From: Clostridiales bacterium
GTDB taxonomy: Bacteria; Bacillota; Clostridia; Lachnospirales; Lachnospiraceae
Reading direction: 5' to 3'
NCBI GenBank assembly: GCA_012519695.1
Contig: JAAYPT010000068.1
Span: 1 to 64,000, forward strand
DNA length: 64,000 bases
Shown here: piece after piece, positions 1 to 7,640 of the stretch
How positions within the stretch are numbered: position 1 is the first letter of the stretch
How the letters are laid out: each line of letters opens with the position of its first letter
Translations under genes and position numbers: made by a program
The notes under the pieces: model-generated
The model's database searches: none
What the model was told of the DNA's origin: nothing
What the model saw: only the letters and a program-made list of their open reading frames with translations

Positions 1-62
1 CAATAGGAAATTGCGTCCTATTGTATAAAAAACGCTCCGCTAAGGAAGCACTCCTCGCGGAG
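1..62. repeat. Intergenic hairpin repeat, family A, copy 1
   Basis: Two hairpins in series. The first pairs CAATAGGA (1-8) with TCCTATTG (16-23); the second pairs CTCCGC (35-40) with GCGGAG (57-62). The first 60 bases match positions 57981-58040 at 53 sites by eye. The differences at the ends of the first stem are compensatory (C-G here, T-A there), which suggests that the fold matters. The left edge is cut by the window start. A more diverged relative lies at 52770-52818. Confidence 0.75.
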
Positions 63-70
63 AAGAAATT

Positions 71-125
71 AGTCGTAAACGACACCGCTCGGGCGCGAAA
101 GAGTCCGACAAGCGGACTCTTTGTT
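71..125. repeat. Intergenic repeat, family B, copy 1, with terminator-like hairpin
   Basis: This stretch resembles 312-367, both containing GACACCG, a G-rich step and AAAGAGTCCGAC. In this copy AAAGAGTCCG (98-107) and CGGACTCTTT (113-122) form a perfect 10-bp stem with a 5-base loop, followed by GTT. It could end transcription from a gene left of the window, or be part of the repeat. In the second copy the right arm has decayed. Confidence 0.6.
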
Positions 126-136
126 CTGCAAGGAAA

Positions 137-309
137 TGATTTTCCGTGATATAAAGACGTACACGAGCACAACGATAACTTGAGAAACTTCCAAAGTGTG
201 TTTCTTATAGTTACAGAAAATCACCGATTATATAATGAAGCAGGGTGGCACCACGACGAATATCGTCCCTGGTAGGAGCAGAAATGTTCTTACCGGGGAT
301 TTTTTTTGC
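137..309 (+). promoter_or_regulatory. T-box type leader (terminator/antiterminator) of the trp operon
   Basis: The T-box core AGGGTGGCACCACG lies at 242-255. It can pair through CAGGG/CCCTG as an antiterminator, or the downstream bases can form a terminator (about 265-300) followed by an uninterrupted T run (300-307). The bulge reads UGGC, which would pair with a tRNA ending GCCA; tRNA-Trp normally has G as discriminator base, which fits the downstream genes. A stem that could act as Stem I pairs TGATTTTC (137-144) with GAAAATCA (217-224). However, no UGG triplet occurs between 1 and 240, so the tryptophan specifier expected in Stem I is not visible. The inner hairpin (165-212) resembles a repeat at 63201-63249. 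Confidence 0.75.
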
Positions 310-311
310 GA

Positions 312-367
312 GTAGCGGTAAGCGACACCGCCGGGGCACGAAAGAGTCCGACGAGCAGAATCTTTAT
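312..367. repeat. Intergenic repeat, family B, copy 2
   Basis: Resembles 71-125 (shared GACACCGC, GGGCACGAAAGAGTCCGAC, TCTTT). It begins just after the T-box terminator with GCGAGTAGC (308-316), a 9-mer that also occurs at 63159-63167 just after the ftsX terminator. The two B copies flank the T-box region on either side. Confidence 0.55.
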
Positions 368-396
368 TAAGAAAATAGATGAAGGAGAAAGTGAAT

Positions 397-1809
397 ATGA
401 AACGTATATTGAGAGTGTATAAAAAAACGGTAAGTATTGTAAATGAAACAGCAATCGGAATGTATGAAAAGATGTCAGGCGAGGAAAAAGGATTTCTGCT
501 GGAAAGTTATGATAAAAATTATGACCGTTATACCATATTTGGAGCGAATCCGGAAGAAATATTGACTTCCAGAGGAAATGCTCTGGTAATTCAAAGAGCA
601 GGACAGGAAGAAGTCAGAACAGGAAATCCATTGGAGTTATTAAAAGAGTATTATAACGAGTTTGACATCCGAAAGGATGTAGACGGACTTTCCTTTAACG
701 GTGGATTAGTTGGAAATCTGGGGTATGATTTTGTGCGATATTCAGAAGAACTTCCGGATAACAATCCGGATGAGATAGGGATTGAAACCGTACAGATGAT
801 GTTGATGACCAAGTTTATTGTAGTAGATCATGTAGCAGAAACATTGACAGTGGTAGTATTAGAAGAAGACAACGAGGCAGGAAAGGAACGTGCTAAAAGG
901 TTAACCGAAGAAATGATTGCAGAAGTACAGGCTGCAAAAAATGAGCCAAAGGCAGAGCGGAAATTTGTTCACGATGGAAAAATCATCAAAAAGTCCGATA
1001 CTCTAGAGCAATATAGCAAAAAGGTAGAAAAGATAAAAGAATATATTCGGGAAGGACATATTTTCCAGACAGTTTTGTCTCAGCGTTGGACTATTGAGAC
1101 CGGACAGAAAGGATTTGAACTTTATAAAGAATTAAGAGAGTTAAATCCTTCCCCGTACCTTTATTATTTTAATTATGGAGACTTTGAAGTAATCGGAAGT
1201 TCCCCGGAAATGATTGTAAAGCAGCAAGGTGGCAGAGTATTTACCTGTCCCATTGCAGGAACCAGAAAGCGTGGAAAGACTCCGGAGGAAGATGCCTTGT
1301 TAAAGGCAGACCTTTTAGGAGATGAAAAAGAACGTGCAGAACATGTAATGTTGGTAGACCTTGCAAGAAACGATATGGGAAGAATCGCAGAATTCGGAAC
1401 AGTAAAGGTAACGCAGTTTATGGAGGTGCAGAATTATTCCCATGTAATGCACATCGTATCTATGGTAGAAGGACGAAAAAAAGGAGAATATCACCCATTT
1501 GACTTAGCGGCATCCTTTTTACCGGCAGGAACCTTAAGTGGAGCACCTAAGATTCGGGCTATGGAAATCATTGATGAATTAGAAGAAAGCCGCAGAGGAC
1601 TTTATGGTGGAGCTACCGGATATGTAGACTTTGGCGGAGATATGGATTTTTGTATTACCATACGAACCATGGTGAAAAAAGGAAACAAAGTGTATTTGCA
1701 GGCAGGAGCCGGAATCGTAGCAGACTCCAAACCGGAAATGGAATATCAGGAGTGTTGCAATAAAGTAATGGCATTGGCAAAGACATTGGTGGAAGAAGAA
1801 CATCTGTAA
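397..1809 (+). CDS. trpE: Anthranilate synthase component I (TrpE)
   Basis: Large subunit of anthranilate synthase, which turns chorismate and ammonia (from glutamine through TrpG) into anthranilate, the first step of tryptophan synthesis. The 470-residue protein has the N-terminal TrpE region and the chorismate-binding domain with the motifs LARNDMGR and GTLSGAPK. ATG at 397 is chosen because AAGGAG lies 9 bases upstream (382-387); an in-frame ATG at 379 has no good ribosome site. It is the first gene of a tight operon and is preceded by a T-box type leader. Length and motifs are normal for the family. trpG follows after 11 bases. Confidence 0.95.
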   Translation: MKRILRVYKKTVSIVNETAIGMYEKMSGEEKGFLLESYDKNYDRYTIFGANPEEILTSRGNALVIQRAGQEEVRTGNPLELLKEYYNEFDIRKDVDGLSFNGGLVGNLGYDFVRYSEELPDNNPDEIGIETVQMMLMTKFIVVDHVAETLTVVVLEEDNEAGKERAKRLTEEMIAEVQAAKNEPKAERKFVHDGKIIKKSDTLEQYSKKVEKIKEYIREGHIFQTVLSQRWTIETGQKGFELYKELRELNPSPYLYYFNYGDFEVIGSSPEMIVKQQGGRVFTCPIAGTRKRGKTPEEDALLKADLLGDEKERAEHVMLVDLARNDMGRIAEFGTVKVTQFMEVQNYSHVMHIVSMVEGRKKGEYHPFDLAASFLPAGTLSGAPKIRAMEIIDELEESRRGLYGGATGYVDFGGDMDFCITIRTMVKKGNKVYLQAGAGIVADSKPEMEYQECCNKVMALAKTLVEEEHL

Positions 1810-1820
1810 GGAGGAAAAAC

Positions 1821-2390
1821 ATGATACTTTTAATTGATAATTACGATTCCTTTACCTACAACTTATATCAGTATATGGGGATTTTTACAGAGGATATCAA
1901 AGTAGTGCGTAACGATAAAATTACAATTGAAGAGATAAAAGAAATGCAGCCGGAGAAAATCGTACTTTCTCCCGGACCGAAAAGTCCAAAAGAAGCAGGT
2001 ATTTGCATGGAAGTGGTAAAAGAGTTTTATGACAAGATTCCAATACTTGGTATCTGCCTGGGACATCAATGTATCGGAGAAGCATTAGGCGGAACCGTTT
2101 CCTATGCGAAAAAGTTATATCACGGAAAACAGTCCCTGATACAGCACACAGGAGAAAGCATTTTTACAGGAATTGATTCTCCGGTAAAAATTGCAAGATA
2201 TCATTCCTTGGCAGTACAAAAAGAAGGATTGCCAGAGTGCTTAAAAGTTTTAGCAGAAACGGAAGATGGAGAGATTATGGCAATGCGCCACAAAGACTAT
2301 CCGGTAGTGGGATTACAGTTTCATCCGGAATCTATCTATACAGAACACGGAAAGCGTATGATTGATAATTTTGTAAACGGCGTGATATAG
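1821..2390 (+). CDS. trpG: Anthranilate synthase component II, glutamine amidotransferase (TrpG)
   Basis: Class I glutamine amidotransferase subunit that supplies ammonia to TrpE. At 189 residues it is a stand-alone TrpG, not fused to TrpD. The nucleophile elbow GICLGHQ and the HPES motif supply the Cys and the His-Glu pair of the triad. AGGAGG directly precedes the ATG. PabA, the folate-pathway homologue, is nearly identical in sequence and could share this subunit; the operon position makes TrpG the primary role. Confidence 0.93.
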   Translation: MILLIDNYDSFTYNLYQYMGIFTEDIKVVRNDKITIEEIKEMQPEKIVLSPGPKSPKEAGICMEVVKEFYDKIPILGICLGHQCIGEALGGTVSYAKKLYHGKQSLIQHTGESIFTGIDSPVKIARYHSLAVQKEGLPECLKVLAETEDGEIMAMRHKDYPVVGLQFHPESIYTEHGKRMIDNFVNGVI

Positions 2391-2405
2391 AAAAGAGGTG
2401 AGAAC

Positions 2406-3200
2406 TTGATATTAGACGAAATTGTAGCAGACAAGAAAAAACGACTGCCCCAGCATAAGGCAAACATCAGTGAGCAAAAGATGCGGGAAATGGCAGAAGA
2501 AATGATAAAGAAGCAGCCGGTGGAAAAGAAAGGGAAAAATGCTTTTTATGAGGCACTTGCCAAGCCTGGGATTTCCATTATCGGAGAATTTAAAAAGGCA
2601 TCCCCTAGTCTTGGAACAATAGAAAGCAAGATTAACCTGATAGATAGAATTGAGGAGTATAACGCTTCTGTAGATGCGATTTCCTGTTTGACCGAGGAAG
2701 ATCATTTTCATGGAAGTGTAGATTATTTAAAAGAAATTCGCAAAATGTCTCCGCTGCCGATTATCCGAAAAGATTTTATGATAGAAGAATATCAGTTTTA
2801 TGAAGCTAAGGTAATTGGTGCAGATGCCATTCTTCTCATTGCAGCTATTTTAGATGACGCACAGTTAAAAGACTTTTATGATCTGGCAACAGAACTTGGA
2901 CTGGATGCTTTGGTGGAAACCCACGATGAACGGGAAATGGAACGGGCGTTAAAACTGAATGTAGAAATCATTGGAGTGAATAACAGGGATTTGCGAGATT
3001 TTACCATTCGTTTGGATACCACCAGACGATTATCCAAAATGGTACCGCAAGATAAGGTTTTTGTGGCAGAAAGCGGTATTGTAACAGACGATGATGTGCG
3101 ATTTTTAAAGGAAAGCAGGGTAGATGCATTCCTGATTGGAAGAGCATTTATGGAAGCGGAAAATCCAAGAGAGCTGGCACTGCGATGGAAGAAAGGGTGA
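2406..3200 (+). CDS. trpC: Indole-3-glycerol phosphate synthase (TrpC)
   Basis: Closes the indole ring by decarboxylating carboxyphenylaminodeoxyribulose phosphate. It is a 264-residue TIM barrel with the family motifs GEFKKASPS, RKDF, GVNNRDL and VAESGI. The start is TTG at 2406 with the ribosome site AGAGGTGAGAA just upstream; no ATG fits as well. The 3' end is followed almost at once by trpF, which indicates translational coupling. TrpC here is separate from TrpF, unlike the fused enterobacterial enzyme. Confidence 0.93.
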   Translation: MILDEIVADKKKRLPQHKANISEQKMREMAEEMIKKQPVEKKGKNAFYEALAKPGISIIGEFKKASPSLGTIESKINLIDRIEEYNASVDAISCLTEEDHFHGSVDYLKEIRKMSPLPIIRKDFMIEEYQFYEAKVIGADAILLIAAILDDAQLKDFYDLATELGLDALVETHDEREMERALKLNVEIIGVNNRDLRDFTIRLDTTRRLSKMVPQDKVFVAESGIVTDDDVRFLKESRVDAFLIGRAFMEAENPRELALRWKKG

Positions 3201-3205
3201 TAGTA

Positions 3206-3850
3206 GTGAAAAAGCCCAAGATAAAGATATGCGGACTGACCAGAGTAGAAGATGCAAAGGCTTTAAATGAAGCACAGGCGGATTATGCAGGATTTGTTTT
3301 TTATGAAAAAAGTAAACGAAATGTCAGTATAAAAGAGGCAGAAGAAATCGGAAGTTATTTAAATGATAAGATAAAAAAAGTAGCAGTTACCGTAAACCCT
3401 GATGTAAAGCTTCTAGAACAGATAGAACAGGCAGAATTTCATATTTTACAGGTGCATGGGGAATTAAAAAAAGAAGTGTTAGAAAAGAGCCGGATACCCA
3501 TCTGGCGAGCCTGTAACCTTAAAAAATCTCAAGACATGGAAGAGTTAGAACACCATGAGAAAATCACAGGTTATGTGATAGATGCAGGGACAGCAGGAAG
3601 TGGTGAAACCTTTGCATGGGAGGAACATCAAGAAGAACTGTCAAAAATGCGAGAAACAGTATTTGCAGGAAAGCAATTCATCTTAGCAGGTGGATTACAT
3701 GCCGGAAATGTAAAAAAAGGAATAGAACTATTTTCCCCGGATGTGGTAGATGTAAGCTCCGGCGTGGAAGGAAAACAAGAACAGTCCGGTAAGGACAAAA
3801 CATTGATTTTAGAATTTGTAAAAAAGGTAAGGGAAGAATCCCTGGTGTAG
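3206..3850 (+). CDS. trpF: Phosphoribosylanthranilate isomerase (TrpF)
   Basis: Amadori isomerisation of phosphoribosylanthranilate. The sequence opens with KICGLTR, the family signature containing the catalytic Cys, and has a C-terminal GGL..NV phosphate-binding segment and DVSSGVE. I chose GTG at 3206, which sits 5 bases past the trpC stop with AAAGGGTGA upstream. An in-frame ATG at 3185 would overlap trpC but lacks a ribosome site, so the start is uncertain by 7 codons. Spacing to trpB is short, consistent with one operon. Confidence 0.9.
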   Translation: MKKPKIKICGLTRVEDAKALNEAQADYAGFVFYEKSKRNVSIKEAEEIGSYLNDKIKKVAVTVNPDVKLLEQIEQAEFHILQVHGELKKEVLEKSRIPIWRACNLKKSQDMEELEHHEKITGYVIDAGTAGSGETFAWEEHQEELSKMRETVFAGKQFILAGGLHAGNVKKGIELFSPDVVDVSSGVEGKQEQSGKDKTLILEFVKKVREESLV

Positions 3851-3872
3851 ATAACACAGAATGGAGGACAAC

Positions 3873-5066
3873 ATGGAAAGAAAACAGGAAAGATATTATG
3901 GAGAATTTGGTGGACAGTATGTATCAGAATCATTGATGAATACATTGGATGAATTAGATAAGGCATACGAAGAAGCCATACATGACGAGGAATTTTTAAA
4001 GCAGTATCATTACTATTTAAAACAGTATGTGGGAAGAGAAAATCCACTGTATTATGCAGAAAAACTGAGTAAAGCATACGGCACAAAGATTTACTTAAAA
4101 CGTGAGGACTTAAATCACACCGGAGCACACAAGATTAACAATGTAATCGGTCAGATTCTTTTGGCAAAACGTATGGGAAAGACAAAGGTAATTGCAGAAA
4201 CCGGAGCAGGGCAGCACGGTGTGGCAACTGCAACCGGAGCGGCATTGTTTGGTATGGAGTGTACGGTATACATGGGAGCAGAAGACATCAAACGTCAGGA
4301 ATTAAATGTATTTCGTATGGAAATGTTAGGGGCTAAGGTGGTTTCTGTTACTTCCGGAAGCAATACCTTAAAAGATGCCACTAATGAAGCAATTCGTACC
4401 TGGGCAAAAACAGCAGAAGATACATTTTATATCATCGGCTCTGCGGTAGGTCCATATCCTTATCCGAAGATGGTAAAAGAGTTCCAAAGCGTTATCAGTC
4501 GAGAAAGTAAAAAGCAGATTTTAGAAGCAGAAGGAAGATTGCCGGATGTGGTAATGGCATGTGTCGGTGGTGGTTCTAATTCCATCGGAATGTTTGCAGA
4601 CTTTATCGAAGAACCATCCGTAAAACTCATTGGAGTAGAAGCTGCCGGACTTGGAGTAGAAACAGGAAAACACGCAAGTGCCATGGCTCTTGGAAAACCG
4701 GGAACACTTCATGGAATGCGTTCTTACTTATTGCAGGATGAGGATGGAAACATTGAGCTGGCACATTCTATTTCCGCAGGATTGGATTACCCGGGAGTAG
4801 GACCGGAACACGCATATTTAAGAGATACCGGAAGAGCAGAATATGTTGCCATCACAGACAAAGAAGCCATGGATGCATTACAGGAATTGTGTAGATTAGA
4901 GGGAATTATTCCTGCTATTGAAAGTGCTCATGCCATTGCCTATGCGAAAAAGCAGGCAAAGAAAATGAAACCGGATGACATTATGATTGTTTGCCTGTCA
5001 GGACGAGGAGACAAAGACGTGCATACCGTAGCAGATTATATGGCTGGTAAGGGATATTTGAATTAG
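3873..5066 (+). CDS. trpB: Tryptophan synthase beta chain (TrpB)
   Basis: PLP enzyme that condenses indole with serine. The 397-residue protein contains GEFGGQYV near the N-terminus, the PLP lysine motif HTGAHKINN and the phosphate-binding GGGSN loop, all typical of TrpB1, the form that works with TrpA. ATG at 3873 is chosen because GGAGG (3863-3867) is ideally spaced; an in-frame ATG at 3861 lies upstream of that site. trpA follows 27 bases later. Confidence 0.95.
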   Translation: MERKQERYYGEFGGQYVSESLMNTLDELDKAYEEAIHDEEFLKQYHYYLKQYVGRENPLYYAEKLSKAYGTKIYLKREDLNHTGAHKINNVIGQILLAKRMGKTKVIAETGAGQHGVATATGAALFGMECTVYMGAEDIKRQELNVFRMEMLGAKVVSVTSGSNTLKDATNEAIRTWAKTAEDTFYIIGSAVGPYPYPKMVKEFQSVISRESKKQILEAEGRLPDVVMACVGGGSNSIGMFADFIEEPSVKLIGVEAAGLGVETGKHASAMALGKPGTLHGMRSYLLQDEDGNIELAHSISAGLDYPGVGPEHAYLRDTGRAEYVAITDKEAMDALQELCRLEGIIPAIESAHAIAYAKKQAKKMKPDDIMIVCLSGRGDKDVHTVADYMAGKGYLN

Positions 5067-5093
5067 AGAGTGAAATAGGAGAGGAAAAGAACG

Positions 5094-5891
5094 ATGGAAA
5101 ATAGAATTGAACAGAGAATGCAGCAACTTCAGGAAAAAGGAGAAAAAGCATTTATTACTTATATGACCGCAGGACTTCCAAGTATGGAGGGATGCAAGGA
5201 GTTGATAAAAGCACAGGAACAGGCTGGTACGGATGTATTGGAATTGGGAATCCCATTTTCTGACCCGGTGGCAGATGGTCCGGTCATTCAGGACGCTTCT
5301 TACAAGTCCATTCAGCTTGGTACCAATCTGAAAAAAGTGTTTGCCCTGATGAAAGAAGTGCGCGCAGAGGGTGTAGAACTTCCAATTATTTTTATGATGT
5401 ATTATAATACCGCACTCTACTTTGGACTGGAAAACTTTGTAGAAGAGTGTATCAAAAGTGGGGTAGACGGATTGATTATTCCAGACTTACCATTAGAAGA
5501 ACAAGGAGAGTTGCAACAGTTTTTGCAAAAAGAAGGTGCGCCGATTTTAATTGAACTGGTGTCGCCGGTATCCGCAGACCGAATACCAACGATTTTAGAA
5601 GGAGCAAGAGGATTTGTATACTGTGTTTCCGGTATGGGAGTTACCGGTCAAAGTGGAAACTTCCACAAACAGATTTTAAATTACCTTGCCAGTGTGAAAA
5701 AAGTATCTAAGATTCCGGTAATGATGGGATTTGGTATCGAAGAGGCAAAAGATGTAGCTCCGATGAAAGAAGTTATAGATGGAGCAATCGTAGGTTCTCA
5801 TTTTATTAAGTTATTAGAAGCAAACGACTATGCACCAAAAGCAGCGGCAGAATATTGCAGTAGATTTAAGAAGGAACTGAATCAGTTATAA
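5094..5891 (+). CDS. trpA: Tryptophan synthase alpha chain (TrpA)
   Basis: Cleaves indole-3-glycerol phosphate to indole, which is channelled to TrpB. The 265-residue TIM barrel carries the signature LELGIPFSDPVADGP with the catalytic acidic residues, and GVTGQSG near the phosphate site. AGGAGAGG precedes the ATG. In the usual order trpA would end the operon; here it is followed by trpD after 26 bases. Confidence 0.95.
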   Translation: MENRIEQRMQQLQEKGEKAFITYMTAGLPSMEGCKELIKAQEQAGTDVLELGIPFSDPVADGPVIQDASYKSIQLGTNLKKVFALMKEVRAEGVELPIIFMMYYNTALYFGLENFVEECIKSGVDGLIIPDLPLEEQGELQQFLQKEGAPILIELVSPVSADRIPTILEGARGFVYCVSGMGVTGQSGNFHKQILNYLASVKKVSKIPVMMGFGIEEAKDVAPMKEVIDGAIVGSHFIKLLEANDYAPKAAAEYCSRFKKELNQL

Positions 5892-5917
5892 AGGATAAAT
5901 ACGGAGGAGAATCAGAG

Positions 5918-6928
5918 ATGAAAGAAGCAATTCAAAAGGTTGTAGACAGACAGGATTTAACAGAAGAAGAAGCAAAAAGAGTAATGAATATTATGTTGAG
6001 CGGCGAAGCAACACAGGCGCAGATTGGTTCTTTTTTAACCGCAATGCGTATGAAAGGGGAAACATTAGAAGAACTCACCGGATTTGCAGCAGTTTTAAAA
6101 GAAAAGGCAGAGCATATTGCACCCAAAACCGCAAAATATGTGGATCTAGTCGGAACAGGTGGAGACAGAACCTTTACCTTTAATGTATCCACAACTTCTG
6201 CTTTTGTGGCAGCAGGTGCAGGACTTCCCATTGCAAAACATGGAAACCGTTCCATTTCCAGTAAAAGTGGCGCAGGAGATGTGTTAGAAGCATTAGGTGT
6301 CAACATTATGGCAGAACCGGAAGTGGTAACCAAGTGCGTAGAAGAAGCAGGAATCGGATTCATGTTTGCTCAGAGCTTTAACAAATCCATGAAGTATGTA
6401 GGTCAGGCAAGAAAAGAAATGGGAATTCGTACCGTATTCAATATTTTAGGACCACTTGCCAATCCTTCCGATGCAAAGTGCATGGTAGTGGGGGTATATG
6501 ATTCTGCCATGACAGATATGGTGGCAAAAGCCATGAGCCGATTAGGAGTAGAAAATGGATTCGTAGTAAGCGGCGAAGACCATATGGATGAGTTTACCAT
6601 TACCGGAAAAACAACCGTTTCCGAAATCAAGAACGGAGAGGTAAGCACCTACGAAGTAACACCGGAACAGTTCGGCTTAAAGAGAGCAACTTTAGAAGAA
6701 TTGCAGGGGGGAGACGGAGAACAGAATGCTAAGATTACAACTGCTATCCTAAAAGGAGAAGAGCAGGGAGCAAAGCGCGAAATCGTATTGTTAAATGCCG
6801 GAGCAACCTTGTATGCCGGAGGTATAGCAGATAGCATTGAAGATGGTATCAAAAAGGCAGCAGAATCCATTGATTCCGGAAAAGCGTATGAAGTATTAGA
6901 AAAGTTGGTAAAGATGTCAAATCAGTAA
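5918..6928 (+). CDS. trpD: Anthranilate phosphoribosyltransferase (TrpD)
   Basis: Second step of the pathway: transfers phosphoribose from PRPP to anthranilate. Diagnostic motifs are GTGGD, KHGNRS and the NILGPLANP segment; 336 residues is the usual length. CGGAGGAG precedes the ATG. The gene is last in the operon, although its reaction is second and the common order places it between trpG and trpC. A long hairpin (6945-6983) lies just beyond the stop codon. Confidence 0.95.
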   Translation: MKEAIQKVVDRQDLTEEEAKRVMNIMLSGEATQAQIGSFLTAMRMKGETLEELTGFAAVLKEKAEHIAPKTAKYVDLVGTGGDRTFTFNVSTTSAFVAAGAGLPIAKHGNRSISSKSGAGDVLEALGVNIMAEPEVVTKCVEEAGIGFMFAQSFNKSMKYVGQARKEMGIRTVFNILGPLANPSDAKCMVVGVYDSAMTDMVAKAMSRLGVENGFVVSGEDHMDEFTITGKTTVSEIKNGEVSTYEVTPEQFGLKRATLEELQGGDGEQNAKITTAILKGEEQGAKREIVLLNAGATLYAGGIADSIEDGIKKAAESIDSGKAYEVLEKLVKMSNQ

Positions 6929-6944
6929 TAAATAAAAGAAGAAG

Positions 6945-6983
6945 TCTCTCTCATAAACGAGCATAAATGTTTTATGAGAGAGA
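6945..6983 (+). terminator. Hairpin closing the trp operon
   Basis: TCTCTCTCATAAA (6945-6957) pairs perfectly with 6971-6983, a 13-bp stem. The following bases are AT-rich but not a clean T run, so it may act as an inefficient terminator or an RNA 3' stabiliser. Confidence 0.6.
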
Positions 6984-7019
6984 TTATCATAATATTAGTT
7001 GTAAAGTTTTTGAGTAAAA

Positions 7020-7048
7020 TTGACATGATATCAGAGTTTTGTTAAACT
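7020..7048 (+). promoter_or_regulatory. Sigma-A type promoter of the LRR island
   Basis: TTGACA (7020-7025), a 17-base spacer and TAAACT (7043-7048). It lies about 50 bases before the first gene of the island, showing that the island is transcribed independently of the trp operon. Confidence 0.7.
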
Positions 7049-7095
7049 AAGGAAAGAAAGTTTGGGAGCATGATAAAGAAGGAGGGGATATAAGT

Positions 7096-7392
7096 ATGTC
7101 TAATGAAGAAATCAAAATAAATCATGCGGCAGTAGAAGCCGGTATCGCAACCATTTCAGGTGCAGTTCACTACCTTGAATCAGTAACATTGAATCCATCA
7201 GATACACAAACTACAATTACAGCTAATGCAAAAGCACAACAGGTTTACGCAAAATCCCAACAAGTCTTACAACGTATGCAAAGTGCGATGGCACAGGAGA
7301 CTCATAATATAGAGAGCCTGGGTGTAACTTTTCAGCAATACGATGAGCAGTTAAAAGAGATATGGAATAATAAAGTTGCAACTTCAAAATAG
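7096..7392 (+). CDS. Small helical protein, type VII secretion-like (SACOL2603/DUF3130-like)
   Basis: A 98-residue, signal-less, probably all-helical protein with a strong ribosome site (AAGGAGG). The pattern of a short N-terminal IKIN segment, a small-residue helix and a C-terminal helix resembles the WXG100-like SACOL2603/DUF3130 family, small partners of LXG effectors in type VII secretion. No WXG motif is seen and no secretion ATPase is in the window, so the family call is by general resemblance only. It is the first gene after the promoter at 7020 and heads the array of membrane LRR proteins, implying a joint role at the cell surface (inference). Confidence 0.5.
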   Translation: MSNEEIKINHAAVEAGIATISGAVHYLESVTLNPSDTQTTITANAKAQQVYAKSQQVLQRMQSAMAQETHNIESLGVTFQQYDEQLKEIWNNKVATSK

Positions 7393-7409
7393 AAAACAGG
7401 GAGTAGAGA

Positions 7410-7640
7410 GTGGAAAAGATTAATATATTAAATAACATTAGCAACAATGAGGAAAATATGTTAGTGCAATTAGCAAAAGCGATAAAAGAAGAATTTCCAC
7501 CAGATGGATTGACACTGGAAATAGTGTTGACAAGACCGGAGGAGGTTTATCAATTTGGAGAAAAGTTACCTAAAGACGTGAGAAAACTATATAGGAATAT
7601 TGTTGAAAATAAAATTAATGAAATGAGTGAGATGGAATGA
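7410..7640 (+). CDS. Small protein matching the C-terminal domain of the 12220-13599 product
   Basis: A 76-residue protein from a GTG start with GGGAG upstream. Its body (KEEFPPDGL, EIVLTRPEEV, then a helix ending KINE) clearly matches the last 50 or so residues of the protein at 12220-13599 (RKEFPTDGL, EIVLSRPDDV, KIKE), and more weakly the end of the fragment at 9659-9988. It is therefore either a free-standing copy of that domain or a remnant. Its stop overlaps the start of the next gene (ATGA), which argues for co-translation. The function is unknown. Confidence 0.55.
   Translation: MEKINILNNISNNEENMLVQLAKAIKEEFPPDGLTLEIVLTRPEEVYQFGEKLPKDVRKLYRNIVENKINEMSEME

Noticed and set aside
3628-4128. 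166-codon reading frame on the - strand inside trpF/trpB
   Set aside because: Fully overlaps two clear enzymes in other frames, with an unlike-protein composition (Cys, His, Phe rich). A shadow frame.
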